DNA of 64,000 nt from Syntrophomonas sp. DTU019 (GTDB lineage: Bacteria; Bacillota; Syntrophomonadia; Syntrophomonadales; Syntrophomonadaceae): positions 124,001 to 188,000 of the forward strand of contig CAJYDM010000005.1 in assembly GCA_913757435.1 (NCBI GenBank). The letters run 5' to 3'. This document shows positions 34,609 through 43,496 of this stretch, piece by piece (positions within the stretch are counted from its first letter, which is position 1; each line of letters begins with the position of its first letter). A program made the position numbers and the translations under genes. The notes beneath the pieces were generated by a model. That model did not search any database. It was given only the letters and a program-made list of their open reading frames with translations, and was not told the origin of the DNA.

Positions 34609-35361
34609 ATGGCAACGATGGATAAGTGGGATGAGGGATTTTCCCAAGAAGAACTGGCCCGGTTGGCCATTGACATGATGCACCGCACCGTGGTTCACCA
34701 TGTCATGTGGTTTAAAGAGGTTGAGCATCAGATGGGCACCGAAGAGGCCATGAAGATTTTCGACGCTGCTTATAAGAGAAGTTATGATACACAGATGAAA
34801 CGCCTGGGCAAATTCTTCGGTTTTGAGATGACAGAAGGTGTTCCCAAACCTCTGCTGGAAATGCCCCGGGAAAAGCTTTTGAAATTGCTCAATGAATTGG
34901 GCATCAATTGGCTGGCCGGTGACGGCATCTGGTTCCAGGCCGTAGAATTCAAACATGGCATGTATGACGCCAAACGCTGCAATGATACCTGTTGGGCCAA
35001 GTTTTCTCCTTTTGAAGCCTGGTCTATCAAACGTTTTCTCAATCTTCCCGAAAACCCCGGTGTCGAAGGTGTCAAACAGGCCCTGCAATTAAGAATGTAT
35101 GCACGCATAAATGTGCAGTCCATCATAGACGAGGGACCCAACAGCATTGTCTTCCAGATGAATGACTGCCGGGTGCAGTCAGCCCGTAAACGCCAGGGGC
35201 TGGAGGACTATCCCTGCAAATCGGCCGGTCTGGTGGAATACAGTTCATTTGCCAGAACCATTGATTCACGGGTGAAAACCGAATGTATAGGCTGCCCGCC
35301 GGATGAACATCCTGAAGAATGGTTTTGCGCTTGGCGCTTCTATATACCAGAAGAAGCATAA
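34609..35361 (+). CDS. DUF6125-like cytosolic protein
   Basis: 250 residues, no signal peptide or membrane helix. Cysteine-rich in its second half: RCNDTCW near residue 125, and CIGCPPDEHPEEWFCAW near the C-terminus. It looks like the DUF6125 / L-2-amino-thiazoline-4-carboxylate hydrolase-like proteins of anaerobes, a pattern-based assignment. Helix-rich N-terminus with HHVMWFKEVEHQMG. GAGAGGAGG lies 7 nt before the ATG at 34609; the ATG at 34588 lies upstream of that site. A transcription unit of its own between the mutase operon and the IS element. Substrate and metal content unknown. Confidence 0.6.
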   Translation: MATMDKWDEGFSQEELARLAIDMMHRTVVHHVMWFKEVEHQMGTEEAMKIFDAAYKRSYDTQMKRLGKFFGFEMTEGVPKPLLEMPREKLLKLLNELGINWLAGDGIWFQAVEFKHGMYDAKRCNDTCWAKFSPFEAWSIKRFLNLPENPGVEGVKQALQLRMYARINVQSIIDEGPNSIVFQMNDCRVQSARKRQGLEDYPCKSAGLVEYSSFARTIDSRVKTECIGCPPDEHPEEWFCAWRFYIPEEA

Positions 35362-35406
35362 CCATAAATACCAAACACCCTGCCAAGGCAGGGTGTTTTG
35401 GCGCCA

Positions 35407-35430
35407 GGGGAGAGGCATGGGGAGAGGCAT
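35407..35430. repeat. 12-bp tandem duplication
   Basis: GGGGAGAGGCAT occurs twice in a row, followed by a third GGGG that begins the palindrome. Confidence 0.8.
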
Positions 35431-35484
35431 GGGGACGGTTCTTTTGCCTGTTTTTTCTCAAAAAAACAGGCAAAAGAACCGTCC
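35426..35484. repeat. long palindrome interrupted by the IS element
   Basis: GGACGGTTCTTTTGCCTG plus six T (35433-35456) is the perfect complement of 35461-35484, with loop CTCA: 24-bp arms. If the IS at 35485 and one 9-bp repeat are removed, the arms extend to 31 bp (GGCATGGGGACGG... / ...CCGTCCCCATGCC). Confidence 0.9.
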
Positions 35485-37154
35485 GAGACCACTGAAAAAG
35501 TCCAATAAAAACATAAAAAGCATACCCACCTGCGGTATAATTAAGTCACCACAACAAAATAAACCAAACGGAGGGAATGCTTTTTATGTTAGTCGAAAAC
35601 ACCTTTAAACAAAGCAGCTTCTACTACGCATTATACCAAATGATACCCGATGATCACATTCTAAAACGGATAAACGCAGCTATCTCCCTCAGTTTTGTTA
35701 ATGAACTATTAGCAGACCGGTATTGCAGACATTTTGGCAGACCCGCCAAAGAACCGGAAATGATGCTAAGAATCCAGATACTGAAATACCTGTATAACCT
35801 GTCAGATGAACAACTGATTCAGGACTTAAGCGTAAATCTAGCCTACAAATGGTTCATCGGACTTAATCCCGAGGACCCCCTACCCGAAACCAGCCTACTT
35901 ACTAAATTTCGCACCCAACGCCTTAAGGATATTAGTATGGATACCATCATTACCGAGATTGTACGGCAATGCGTGGAAAGAGGCATTATTAAAAGCAGCA
36001 ACGGTGTCGTAATAGACACCACTCATATCGAAGCCAACACCAGTAAAAAGGTGCCGGAGCGAGTTATGAAGCATCTGGCCAGGAACATATTTAAAGCATT
36101 GGGCCAGCAAGAACCTGAAATACCCGATTACACGCAAATAGAAGACCATGTTAAAGCCAAACAAGTTATGAAGGATTATCTGGAAGAACTGATAGAACAA
36201 GTTAGCGACGATACCTCAGAAGAAGTCCTTCATGCCGTAGAGGAAGCCCAGGAGATCTTAGCCAGTGACCTGTTCATAGAACAAAAGGGCATACGTTCCC
36301 TGGTTGATAAAGACGCCCGGGTAGGCTACAAAAGCAAGACCCAATCGTTTTATGGCTACAAGGCAGAGCTATGCCAGACCACTGACGGTGGTTTAATAAC
36401 CAGCATGATCGTGGAACCGGGTAACTATGTGGACGGTTTCCACTTTAAAGATCATCTTAATGAGTTCCTGCGATCAGGACTAACCGTGACTGGAGTATAT
36501 GGTGATAAAGCCTATTTCCGCGCTGATATCCTTAATCTGATCAAGGAAAATGGAGCTTCAGCCTACATACCGGTAAGTGCCAGCGCCTACAAAATCGATG
36601 AAGAACTGTTTAGCTACAACAAGGATAGCGACCAGTGGTTTTGTGTTATGGGGAACGAAACGGTAAAAGTAAAATCCAAAACCCGAGAACGGAACGGCAA
36701 AAAGCAGAAACTACTGGACTACAGCTTTGAACGTGAGCGCTGCCGAAACTGCCCCCGTCGGACTGAGTGTATAGGCAAGAGCAAAAAAATAGCCCGAATC
36801 TTATCCATCAGTATCAATACCCCTGAGTTATATGAATACAGCCAAAGGGCAAAAACCAAGGAATTCCTTGACGAATACCGCAAGCGAGCGAAGATCGAAC
36901 CCAAAAACGCAGAACTAAAAAGAATCCACGGATTAGACCGTGCTAAAGGCTACGGTCTACGAAGTATCCGCATTCAGGCCAAACTAACGGCCCTAGCGGT
37001 AAATTTAAAGCGGATAGCCAAGCTGGTATCCGCTTCACAGAGCCTAAATATTACTTTTGCACAGTTGATGCAACGCAGATTATTGATTAACCGAAAGGGA
37101 TGGTTCAAAAAGTACTCAGTAGCGGCTTAATAAGGGTACTTTTTCAGTGGTCTC
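35485..37154 (+). mobile_element. IS1182-family insertion sequence, complete
   Basis: Perfect 17-bp terminal inverted repeats: GAGACCACTGAAAAAGT (35485-35501) and its complement (37138-37154). It is flanked by the 9-bp direct repeat GAACCGTCC (35476-35484 and 37155-37163). It contains one intact transposase gene. The insertion is inside the arm of a long palindrome, a known taste of IS1182 relatives. Confidence 0.92.
35586..37130 (+). CDS. IS1182-family transposase
   Basis: 514 residues, apparently intact. The N-terminal domain (YRYCRHFGRPAKEPEMM-like block and LSDEQLIQDLSVNLAYKWF) is followed by the DDE core: VVIDTTHIEAN, VTGVYGDKAYF and a C-terminal glutamate in the region EPKNAELKRIHGLDRAKGYG. 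A four-Cys knuckle CRNCPRRTEC lies between. GGAGGG fits the ATG at 35586; the ATG at 35577 is too close. It moves the surrounding element by DDE transposition. Confidence 0.95.
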   Translation: MLVENTFKQSSFYYALYQMIPDDHILKRINAAISLSFVNELLADRYCRHFGRPAKEPEMMLRIQILKYLYNLSDEQLIQDLSVNLAYKWFIGLNPEDPLPETSLLTKFRTQRLKDISMDTIITEIVRQCVERGIIKSSNGVVIDTTHIEANTSKKVPERVMKHLARNIFKALGQQEPEIPDYTQIEDHVKAKQVMKDYLEELIEQVSDDTSEEVLHAVEEAQEILASDLFIEQKGIRSLVDKDARVGYKSKTQSFYGYKAELCQTTDGGLITSMIVEPGNYVDGFHFKDHLNEFLRSGLTVTGVYGDKAYFRADILNLIKENGASAYIPVSASAYKIDEELFSYNKDSDQWFCVMGNETVKVKSKTRERNGKKQKLLDYSFERERCRNCPRRTECIGKSKKIARILSISINTPELYEYSQRAKTKEFLDEYRKRAKIEPKNAELKRIHGLDRAKGYGLRSIRIQAKLTALAVNLKRIAKLVSASQSLNITFAQLMQRRLLINRKGWFKKYSVAA

Positions 37155-37181
37155 GAACCGTCCCCATGCCTCCGAAAAGCA

Positions 37182-37205
37182 GGCAAAAGAACCGTCCCCA
37201 TGCCT
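37182..37205. repeat. extra partial copy of the palindrome arm
   Basis: AGGCAAAAGAACCGTCCCC followed by ATGCC repeats the right arm of the IS target palindrome, just downstream of the IS. Confidence 0.8.
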
Positions 37206-37355
37206 CTTTGCCTGTTGACCAGCGACCATGTTCACCCATTTCTGCTGTAGTTGGCAGTATCATTTTTGGGGCCAGTCCATTATTATAAAACATACCAGGG
37301 CTAAAGAACTCTGGAACTTATACTGTTCGAGGTATTCAACGGAAGGAGACTTGCA

Positions 37356-38534
37356 GTGCGTAAACTGGCGATTGTGTTAGTGGCTGTTCTACTAATGATG
37401 GCCGGATGGTATCTTTATAGCTGGTATCATGGTCCGCTCTGGGATAAGCCCACAGTGCCGGTTGCGGTGCAGCCTGAAGCGCCGGTAAAACCACACCTCA
37501 CCATCACTGCTGCGGGAGACTGTCTGATGCATAATACTCAGATCTGGGCCGGACAGGAGGGTGATAGCTTCAACTTCGACCATTTCTTCGAGGATATCAA
37601 ACCATACCTGGAACAAGGTCAGATCACCAGCACCTGCTTTGAAGCTCCCATGGCAGGAGCACAGGCTGTATATACTGGTTATCCCTTGTTCAACAGTCCG
37701 GATGCCATGGCAGATACTTTTAAAAATGCCGGATTTGACATCGTGGTAACCGCCCATAACCACATTCTGGACCGTGGTGTAAACGGGGCCGTGCGCACTA
37801 TGGAGGTTTTGAAGAGCCGCGGTCTGGATGCATTGGGTACATACTCAACCCCCACCGATAGCCGAAAACCGGTCATAAAGGAGGTAAACGGCATTAAGGT
37901 GGGATATATTGCCTATACCTATAGCACCAATGGCATCCCCTTGCCGGATGATTATAAATATATGGTCAATTTCTTGGAGCGGGAAAAAATCGTAGCCGAC
38001 ATCAAGACGCTGCGCCCACAGGTGGATGTCGTAGTTCTGGTGCTGCACTGGGGTGTAGAATACACTCCCAAACCCACCAAGGAGCAACAGGCAATGGCCA
38101 GGCTGTTTCTCGAATCAGGGGCCGACGTTATACTAGGGAGCCACCCCCATGTGATTCAAACCATGGAAGTGGTCGAAGTCGCAGGTAAACCCAAATTCGT
38201 CATCTACGGTATGGGCAATTTCATCAGCCACCAGAATGGCCAGGAACGCAACAGCGGAATTGTTTTAAAAATGGATTTCAGCAAGGATTCCTCCACCAAT
38301 CAAACCCGGCTGGAGAGCGTCGATTATACCCCGACCTTTTCGCATCATTATCAACTTAACGGCAAAACCCGTTTTCGGGTGGTAGCGGTGGAAGATACCA
38401 TACAGCGCATCCGCGATGGAGAGGAGAAGGTGTTTACCAGCCAGGATATACCCATGCTGCAGTCAGTGGCAGATGATACCAAGAGCCGCCTGGGACCTGG
38501 ATGGAAAAACCCTACCAGTTCGGATAAGAGATGA
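37356..38534 (+). CDS. CapA-family metallophosphatase-like exported protein
   Basis: 392 residues. A membrane anchor or signal (LAIVLVAVLLMMAGWYLYSW) is followed by the CapA/PgsA domain: ITAAGDCLMHN near residue 53, VTAHNHILDRG, VVLVLHWGVEY and ILGSHPHVIQ, the histidine/aspartate motifs of the calcineurin-like fold. CapA relatives act in poly-gamma-glutamate or capsule assembly, but many have no such partner genes and none are seen here. AAGGAG precedes the GTG start. Confidence 0.88.
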   Translation: MRKLAIVLVAVLLMMAGWYLYSWYHGPLWDKPTVPVAVQPEAPVKPHLTITAAGDCLMHNTQIWAGQEGDSFNFDHFFEDIKPYLEQGQITSTCFEAPMAGAQAVYTGYPLFNSPDAMADTFKNAGFDIVVTAHNHILDRGVNGAVRTMEVLKSRGLDALGTYSTPTDSRKPVIKEVNGIKVGYIAYTYSTNGIPLPDDYKYMVNFLEREKIVADIKTLRPQVDVVVLVLHWGVEYTPKPTKEQQAMARLFLESGADVILGSHPHVIQTMEVVEVAGKPKFVIYGMGNFISHQNGQERNSGIVLKMDFSKDSSTNQTRLESVDYTPTFSHHYQLNGKTRFRVVAVEDTIQRIRDGEEKVFTSQDIPMLQSVADDTKSRLGPGWKNPTSSDKR

Positions 38535-38808
38535 AGTCTGCTCTAAAGTACTTGTTGCATAATTGCACCGTATCCTGCATAATGAGAAGAAGGATAATAG
38601 AATCATAGAGGAAATGGGCACCCACATAGAGATATAAAAGCCTAATTATATTCTGTCAACATATCAACAATTAAATGTATTTTTTCCGGCACTACACTAC
38701 TTAGCGTAATGTATAATAGTTGACTATTGCGGTATTAGGGTACATGTTGCCAAGCAGGCCACATAGATAGAAAACCTGCGGTAAGATGGTAAGGGGTGGA
38801 GAATAGTA
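38535..38808. other. A/T-rich intergenic region
   Basis: About 270 bp with no supportable gene or clear promoter. Confidence 0.3.
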
Positions 38809-39000
38809 ATGAACGATCTGCGCTGCAAGAAATGCAACAAGTTGCTTTGTCGTTTTCGGGATTGTGGCGAGTTGGAGATCAAATGCCCCCGTTGTGGAAC
38901 GGTCAACAGCCTTACTAATTATGTCCACATCACCAAACCGAAAGCAGTCAAAGACGACAGGGCGGTAAGAAAGGTCCGGTCAGACACTCACGTCGGATAA
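38809..39000 (+). CDS. Com-like zinc-finger protein
   Basis: 63 residues: MNDLRCKKCNKLLCR, then IKCPRCGTVNSL. The two CxxC knuckles match the phage Mu Com translational regulator family, found as single genes in many bacteria. No phage genes surround it. GGGGTGG lies upstream of the ATG. Likely binds nucleic acid; target unknown. Confidence 0.8.
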   Translation: MNDLRCKKCNKLLCRFRDCGELEIKCPRCGTVNSLTNYVHITKPKAVKDDRAVRKVRSDTHVG

Positions 39001-39064
39001 ATCCTGAATACATAGCATTAAAGATTTCTAATTCTTCATGATTAGAAACAGAGCGCCTTGGAGC

Positions 39065-39096
39065 ACCGGTAAAGAGCTTGCCGGTCTTGTTTTTTA
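39065..39096 (+). terminator. terminator after the Com-like gene
   Basis: ACCGGTAA pairs with TTGCCGGT, then CTTGTTTTTT. Confidence 0.7.
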
Positions 39097-39483
39097 TAGT
39101 GGTTTTTATTTTATAGTATATCTGAACATGGCCAAATACCCCGGTCATGTTCTGAACTGATAATGGTGTTCCTTAAAATCCCTAACCAACAAATCCTCAT
39201 TTGAGGAGGGCCGCCGAGCCCCGTCGATTATGACGGGGCTTTTATCATGTAAGGGGGTGGCAGCAAGCAACAGCATATAAGACACTGGTTCTGTTCGAAA
39301 CTAGCGCTCAGAAGCCAATTGATAGCCGCGTCTCATGGCTCAGCCAGACATGCTGACCCAGTTGTATTCTGTAGCCTTTTCTGTTGCATGTGGGCCGGGT
39401 ATCATCCCGGAAACCTGCCTCAATCATCACATGTAACATGTCATTTTACGTAAAAAGTCGTGAACAAGAGGAGGAGGAGAGTA
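39097..39483. other. intergenic region before the CoA-transferase genes
   Basis: It holds a second terminator-like hairpin (39217-39243) and otherwise no recognised RNA or gene. The hairpin could be the expression platform of an unrecognised leader or simply another terminator. Confidence 0.35.
39217..39243 (+). terminator. terminator-like hairpin
   Basis: AGCCCCGTC and GACGGGGCT form a perfect 9-pair stem followed by TTTTAT. Confidence 0.8.
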
Positions 39484-40461
39484 ATGGGTACCATAAACCA
39501 ACTTTCTCTGCAAGAAGCGGTCGCGCTTATTCAAGACGGCGATTGCCTGGCATTTAGCGGTTTTACTATCTGGCGTCGGCCCACAGCCATGTGCTATGAA
39601 ATCCTGCGTCAGGGGAAAAAGAATTTGCACCTGTTTGAAGTGCAGGGTGGATTCCACAGTGAGGTGTTAGTCGGTGGCGGTGCTGTCAGGCTGTGGGAAG
39701 GCAGCTGGATGGGCCAGGAGATCTTGGGCAAAACCGGCGTCAACCTGTCCAGGAAACAGGTTTCCGGAGAGGTTATAGTTGACGACCTGAGCCACGGCCA
39801 CGCGGTTGCCCGGGCAATGGCAGGTGCGGTCAACGTTCCATTCTTCCCCACCGCGCTGGCCATGGGCACAGACATCTTAAACCCTGAATATGATGGCTTT
39901 GCTAAAGCTGGACTGCGCGATGGCAAAAATCCTAAGATCCCGAAAGAGAAATATGTTGTCTACAAAGACCCCTTCTATGATATGGGCGAAATGCTGTTAA
40001 TGCCCTCTATCAAACCGAATTGGGGACTTATTTACGCCCCCATGGTAGGGAATGAGGGGACTGTGCGTGTGCTTGCTCAGAGCTATAACGATCAGGATAT
40101 TTTTAAAGCTTGTGACAAAGTAATAGTAATCACGGAAGAAATCGTTCCTGATGAATACCTGCGTCGCGACCCTGCTGCCAATATCGCCACCGGCTATGAG
40201 GTCGATTATGTGGTAGTGTGCCCCTGGGCAGCTCATCCCACCGGATCTCAGTTCTATTATGATACCGATGCTGATTTCCTCAGAAGCTTCAATGCCAGCA
40301 CCAAGACACAGGATGGCTTTGACAAATTCGCTGAAGAGTGGATTTATGGGGTAAAAGATCATTGGGAATACCTTGAAAAGCTTGGTGTTAAACGTCTGGA
40401 GACTTTGAGAGCCAGCCAAGCCACCGGGTATTCCAGCAGGGTGAAAAGGGGGACGAGATAA
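39484..40461 (+). CDS. CoA-transferase subunit A (glutaconate/IpdA type)
   Basis: 325 residues. It carries DGDCLAFSGFTIWRRPTAM near the N-terminus, the GxG-type CoA-binding region, and YAPMVGNEGTVRVLAQS. It belongs to family I two-subunit CoA-transferases of the glutaconate/IpdA group. GGAGGAGGAG lies just before the ATG at 39484. It directly abuts subunit B (stop TAA then ATG). It would transfer CoA from a donor such as acetyl-CoA to a free acid. The acid is unknown; context suggests a short branched acid. Confidence 0.88.
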   Translation: MGTINQLSLQEAVALIQDGDCLAFSGFTIWRRPTAMCYEILRQGKKNLHLFEVQGGFHSEVLVGGGAVRLWEGSWMGQEILGKTGVNLSRKQVSGEVIVDDLSHGHAVARAMAGAVNVPFFPTALAMGTDILNPEYDGFAKAGLRDGKNPKIPKEKYVVYKDPFYDMGEMLLMPSIKPNWGLIYAPMVGNEGTVRVLAQSYNDQDIFKACDKVIVITEEIVPDEYLRRDPAANIATGYEVDYVVVCPWAAHPTGSQFYYDTDADFLRSFNASTKTQDGFDKFAEEWIYGVKDHWEYLEKLGVKRLETLRASQATGYSSRVKRGTR

Positions 40462-41274
40462 ATGACTGCAAGCAATGAATACGCAAAAGTTGGAGAGTTC
40501 AAACCAATGGACTTGCTGGCTGCTGCTGCTGCCAGAGAAGTAATCGACGGCGACGTGGTATTCGCAGGTACAGGTCTCCCCATGCTGGCCATTGCCCTGG
40601 CTCAGAACGAACATGCCCCCAATGCTGCATGTATCTATGAGGCCGGCAGCATCGATGGCAGACCGATTGATTTGCCGACTTCAGTGGGAGATGCCCGCTG
40701 TGCTTATCAAGCGGCTAAATGTGGCGGTTTGTTCGAAACCTTCTATGGTCAGCTCCACGCTGGTTATGTGACCCTGGGTTTCCTGGGCGGTGCCGAAATT
40801 GATAAGTACGGCAGCTTAAATACCACTTATGTGGGCACCCATGCCAGCCCCAAACAGCGTTTTACCGGTAGCGGCGGCAATGCCGACATCCTCTCTTTCG
40901 CACAGCGGACGGTTTTGATCATGGTGCAGGAAAAACGCCGTTTCAGCGAGCGCCTGGAATATGTGACTTCCCCCGGGTGGATGGTGAGGAACTGGCCGAA
41001 AAATGAATATGTGCCAAAAAAGCAAGTCTACGGTAAATATAGTTATGGCGGTCCCACTGCCTGTATTACTGACATGGCCATATTCAGATTTGACGAAAAC
41101 GGCATAATGTATCTGGATACGGTACATCCCGGGTTCAGCGCAGAAGATGTCAGGAACAACGTCGACTTCGATTTAGACATTTCCAAGTGCAAAGGTGAGA
41201 CTAGGCCACCCACCTACAAACAGTTGGAGATACTCTACAAAGTAGTAGACCCTGAAGGCATCTTTTTGCCCTAA
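40462..41274 (+). CDS. CoA-transferase subunit B (glutaconate/IpdB type)
   Basis: 270 residues. The catalytic glutamate is probably Glu60 in CIYEAGSIDGRP. Other family blocks are LGFLGGAEIDKYGSLNTT and RFTGSGGNADI. The partner of the gene directly upstream, with no intervening base. A terminator follows. The adjacent mutase block makes activation of isobutyrate or butyrate possible, but this is inference. Confidence 0.88.
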   Translation: MTASNEYAKVGEFKPMDLLAAAAAREVIDGDVVFAGTGLPMLAIALAQNEHAPNAACIYEAGSIDGRPIDLPTSVGDARCAYQAAKCGGLFETFYGQLHAGYVTLGFLGGAEIDKYGSLNTTYVGTHASPKQRFTGSGGNADILSFAQRTVLIMVQEKRRFSERLEYVTSPGWMVRNWPKNEYVPKKQVYGKYSYGGPTACITDMAIFRFDENGIMYLDTVHPGFSAEDVRNNVDFDLDISKCKGETRPPTYKQLEILYKVVDPEGIFLP

Positions 41275-41295
41275 CCAAGGCATTACATTTCCCGC

Positions 41296-41330
41296 AAAAA
41301 GACCCAGCCATACAGCGGGGTCTTTTTGTT
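41296..41330 (+). terminator. terminator after the CoA-transferase
   Basis: AAAAAGACCC pairs with GGGTCTTTTT. Confidence 0.85.
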
Positions 41331-41554
41331 TGTCGACAATGGGACAACGCAAACGTCCCCCTGCCCTCCTGCAAGTAATTCAAATCTTTTGAGTAAATAC
41401 ATATATAGGCTCTTGAGGATGAAAACAGAAAGGGGGATCAACTTAAGGCTTTTTACCCGGAATAATCCGGATTGCTACAAAAATTCCATCAATGTATAAT
41501 TATGAAAATCGCGCGTTTCATTAACATGTATATGTCAAAGGAGGGACAGGCTTC

Positions 41555-43186
41555 ATGAAGAAAACCCGTAGATCCAGAATTGCAGTCTTGTTGGGCTGCG
41601 CTTTTTTGTTGTGGACTTTATGTGCAGGTGCGGGTGTAGCGTTGGCTGCTGTGGAAAAACCTGAGGTGAGCGTATACTTTGCTGAAGTAGAGGATGATTA
41701 TGTTATTCTGGAGGGTGTCGTCGATTACGACGGAGGAGATGATATAACCGAGTATGGTTTCTATTACGGTGAAGATGAAGATGATATGGATAAGGTCAGG
41801 GTTGGCTACGAAATCGGAGAAGGCCGTGACTTTTCCAAACGTTTGTATGTTGACGATGAACTCGAGCCAGACACCACCTATTACTTTGCTGCCTATGCAA
41901 AGAACTCTGCCGGAACCAGTTACAGCAGGGTCAGGACCTTTGAGACCGGCAGCAGTTCCAGCAGAGATTTGCCCACCGTAATAACTGAAGATGCCGATGT
42001 GTATGGCACTGAAGTAGTATTGTACGGCAGTATTGATGACGATGGTGGTTACGACATTACGGAACATGGGTTTTATTATGGCACCAGCCAGAGTTCGATG
42101 ACCAAGAAGGCTCGGGCCGGATACTACATTGATGAGGGCGACGACTTTGATTATGAACTTGATGGCCTTGAGGAGGATACCAAATACTATTATAAGGCCT
42201 ACGCCAGAAACTCTGAGGGAATTGCTTACGGTCAAACAAGAAGCTTTACCACCGATGAAGACGAGGGTGGCAGCGGAAGATACAGCGACCGCCCCGAAGT
42301 GACCACCAAGACGCCATTAGCTGGTAAGGATTTTGTTGAATTCTATGGCGTCGTTGATGACAGGGGTCGTTCTGATATCAGGGAGTATGGATTCTACTGG
42401 GGCTATAACTCCGATCCCTCAAATAAGGAACAGGTAGGAACGAAAATCGATGAGGATCGCACCTTTAGCTTTGAACTTGACGATTATGATCCCGCCCGGA
42501 CTTACTATGTAAAAGCTTATGCCCGGAATTCTTCCGGCACCTCCTATGGCAATACAGTAAAGGTGGCAGCCAGCCAAACCGGAAACCTGGCCACCCTAAC
42601 CGTCCAGGCCAATAATGTCATCTCCGGTGCTGCGACCCTGATGGGAACAGTAGTATCCAATGGCGGCAGCACTATCACTGAATATGGTTTCTTATATCAA
42701 CCGCTGGGCGGTGCCGAGAAACAGGTTCGCTTTTTCGGCAGCATTCCCCCCAATGCACCGTTTCAGTATTATCTGGGCGGATTGACAAACGGCAACTATT
42801 CGTTGAGATCCTACGCCGTCAATAGTGCAGGTACTGCATACAGCCAGCCGCTTACTTTTACTGTCGGCAGCGGCGGTTCAGTAGTAACCCCGCCTCCTAC
42901 CGTGCCTGTCGGCAAGGCTCCGGTAGTCCTGGTCAGTACTCCTGTACAGGGAATGACTATTTCCCGGGGACAGACGATGGAAATCGCCTCTAGTTCTACT
43001 GATGATGTCAAGGTTGAAGCCATGGGATTATATATAAATGGGGTTCAACGGTTCCGCTGCACCGGTTCCAGTTTCCAATACTGGTGGAACACCGCCGGGG
43101 TGGCCCCAGGGACTTACACCATCCGCATCACATCCTGGGATGGCATCCTGGTAGGTGAACGCCTGTTGAGTGTTAACGTAATTTAA
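41555..43186 (+). CDS. secreted protein with four fibronectin-III-like repeats
   Basis: 543 residues. A signal peptide (IAVLLGCAFLLWTLCAGAG ... ALA) precedes four repeats of about 95 residues, each with ITEYGFYYG (or EHGFYYG, REYGFYWG, TEYGFLYQ) and a TYYxKAYARNSxGTxYG ending. A proline linker (PPPTVPVGKAP) leads to an Ig-like C-terminal domain of about 90 residues. Strongly acidic repeats may bind calcium. No anchor motif is seen, so it is released or held by interaction. AAAGGAGGG precedes the ATG. Ligand unknown. Confidence 0.8.
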   Translation: MKKTRRSRIAVLLGCAFLLWTLCAGAGVALAAVEKPEVSVYFAEVEDDYVILEGVVDYDGGDDITEYGFYYGEDEDDMDKVRVGYEIGEGRDFSKRLYVDDELEPDTTYYFAAYAKNSAGTSYSRVRTFETGSSSSRDLPTVITEDADVYGTEVVLYGSIDDDGGYDITEHGFYYGTSQSSMTKKARAGYYIDEGDDFDYELDGLEEDTKYYYKAYARNSEGIAYGQTRSFTTDEDEGGSGRYSDRPEVTTKTPLAGKDFVEFYGVVDDRGRSDIREYGFYWGYNSDPSNKEQVGTKIDEDRTFSFELDDYDPARTYYVKAYARNSSGTSYGNTVKVAASQTGNLATLTVQANNVISGAATLMGTVVSNGGSTITEYGFLYQPLGGAEKQVRFFGSIPPNAPFQYYLGGLTNGNYSLRSYAVNSAGTAYSQPLTFTVGSGGSVVTPPPTVPVGKAPVVLVSTPVQGMTISRGQTMEIASSSTDDVKVEAMGLYINGVQRFRCTGSSFQYWWNTAGVAPGTYTIRITSWDGILVGERLLSVNVI

Positions 43187-43496
43187 ATTGTAGCCAAATA
43201 CAGAAAAGGGCTTTTCCCAGTTTTTTCGTAATAATGTTATAAAATCTAATTGAAGCGAATTATTGCCGCGCATCACGGCGGCAGTGTCCAGGGGCAGGCC
43301 CAGAGCCTGCCCCTAAAGTCTGTTTTACACCCCAGATACAGTAAAACGCTGCTGGTAGTTACGGTTTTTAGCGAATAGGAGGGAGATTTCGCATTTCTAT
43401 GTGATTCGGGAAGGAAATAGATGGTTTAAGAGAGAAAAATCATATAATATCAGAGGCCACAAAATATAGACAGGCCATAGGAGGAAGGGGTAAGTG
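43187..43496. other. intergenic region with a strong hairpin
   Basis: AGGGGCAGGC (43290-43299) pairs with GCCTGCCCCT (43305-43314). The tail is not T-rich, so termination is uncertain. No other feature supported. Confidence 0.4.
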
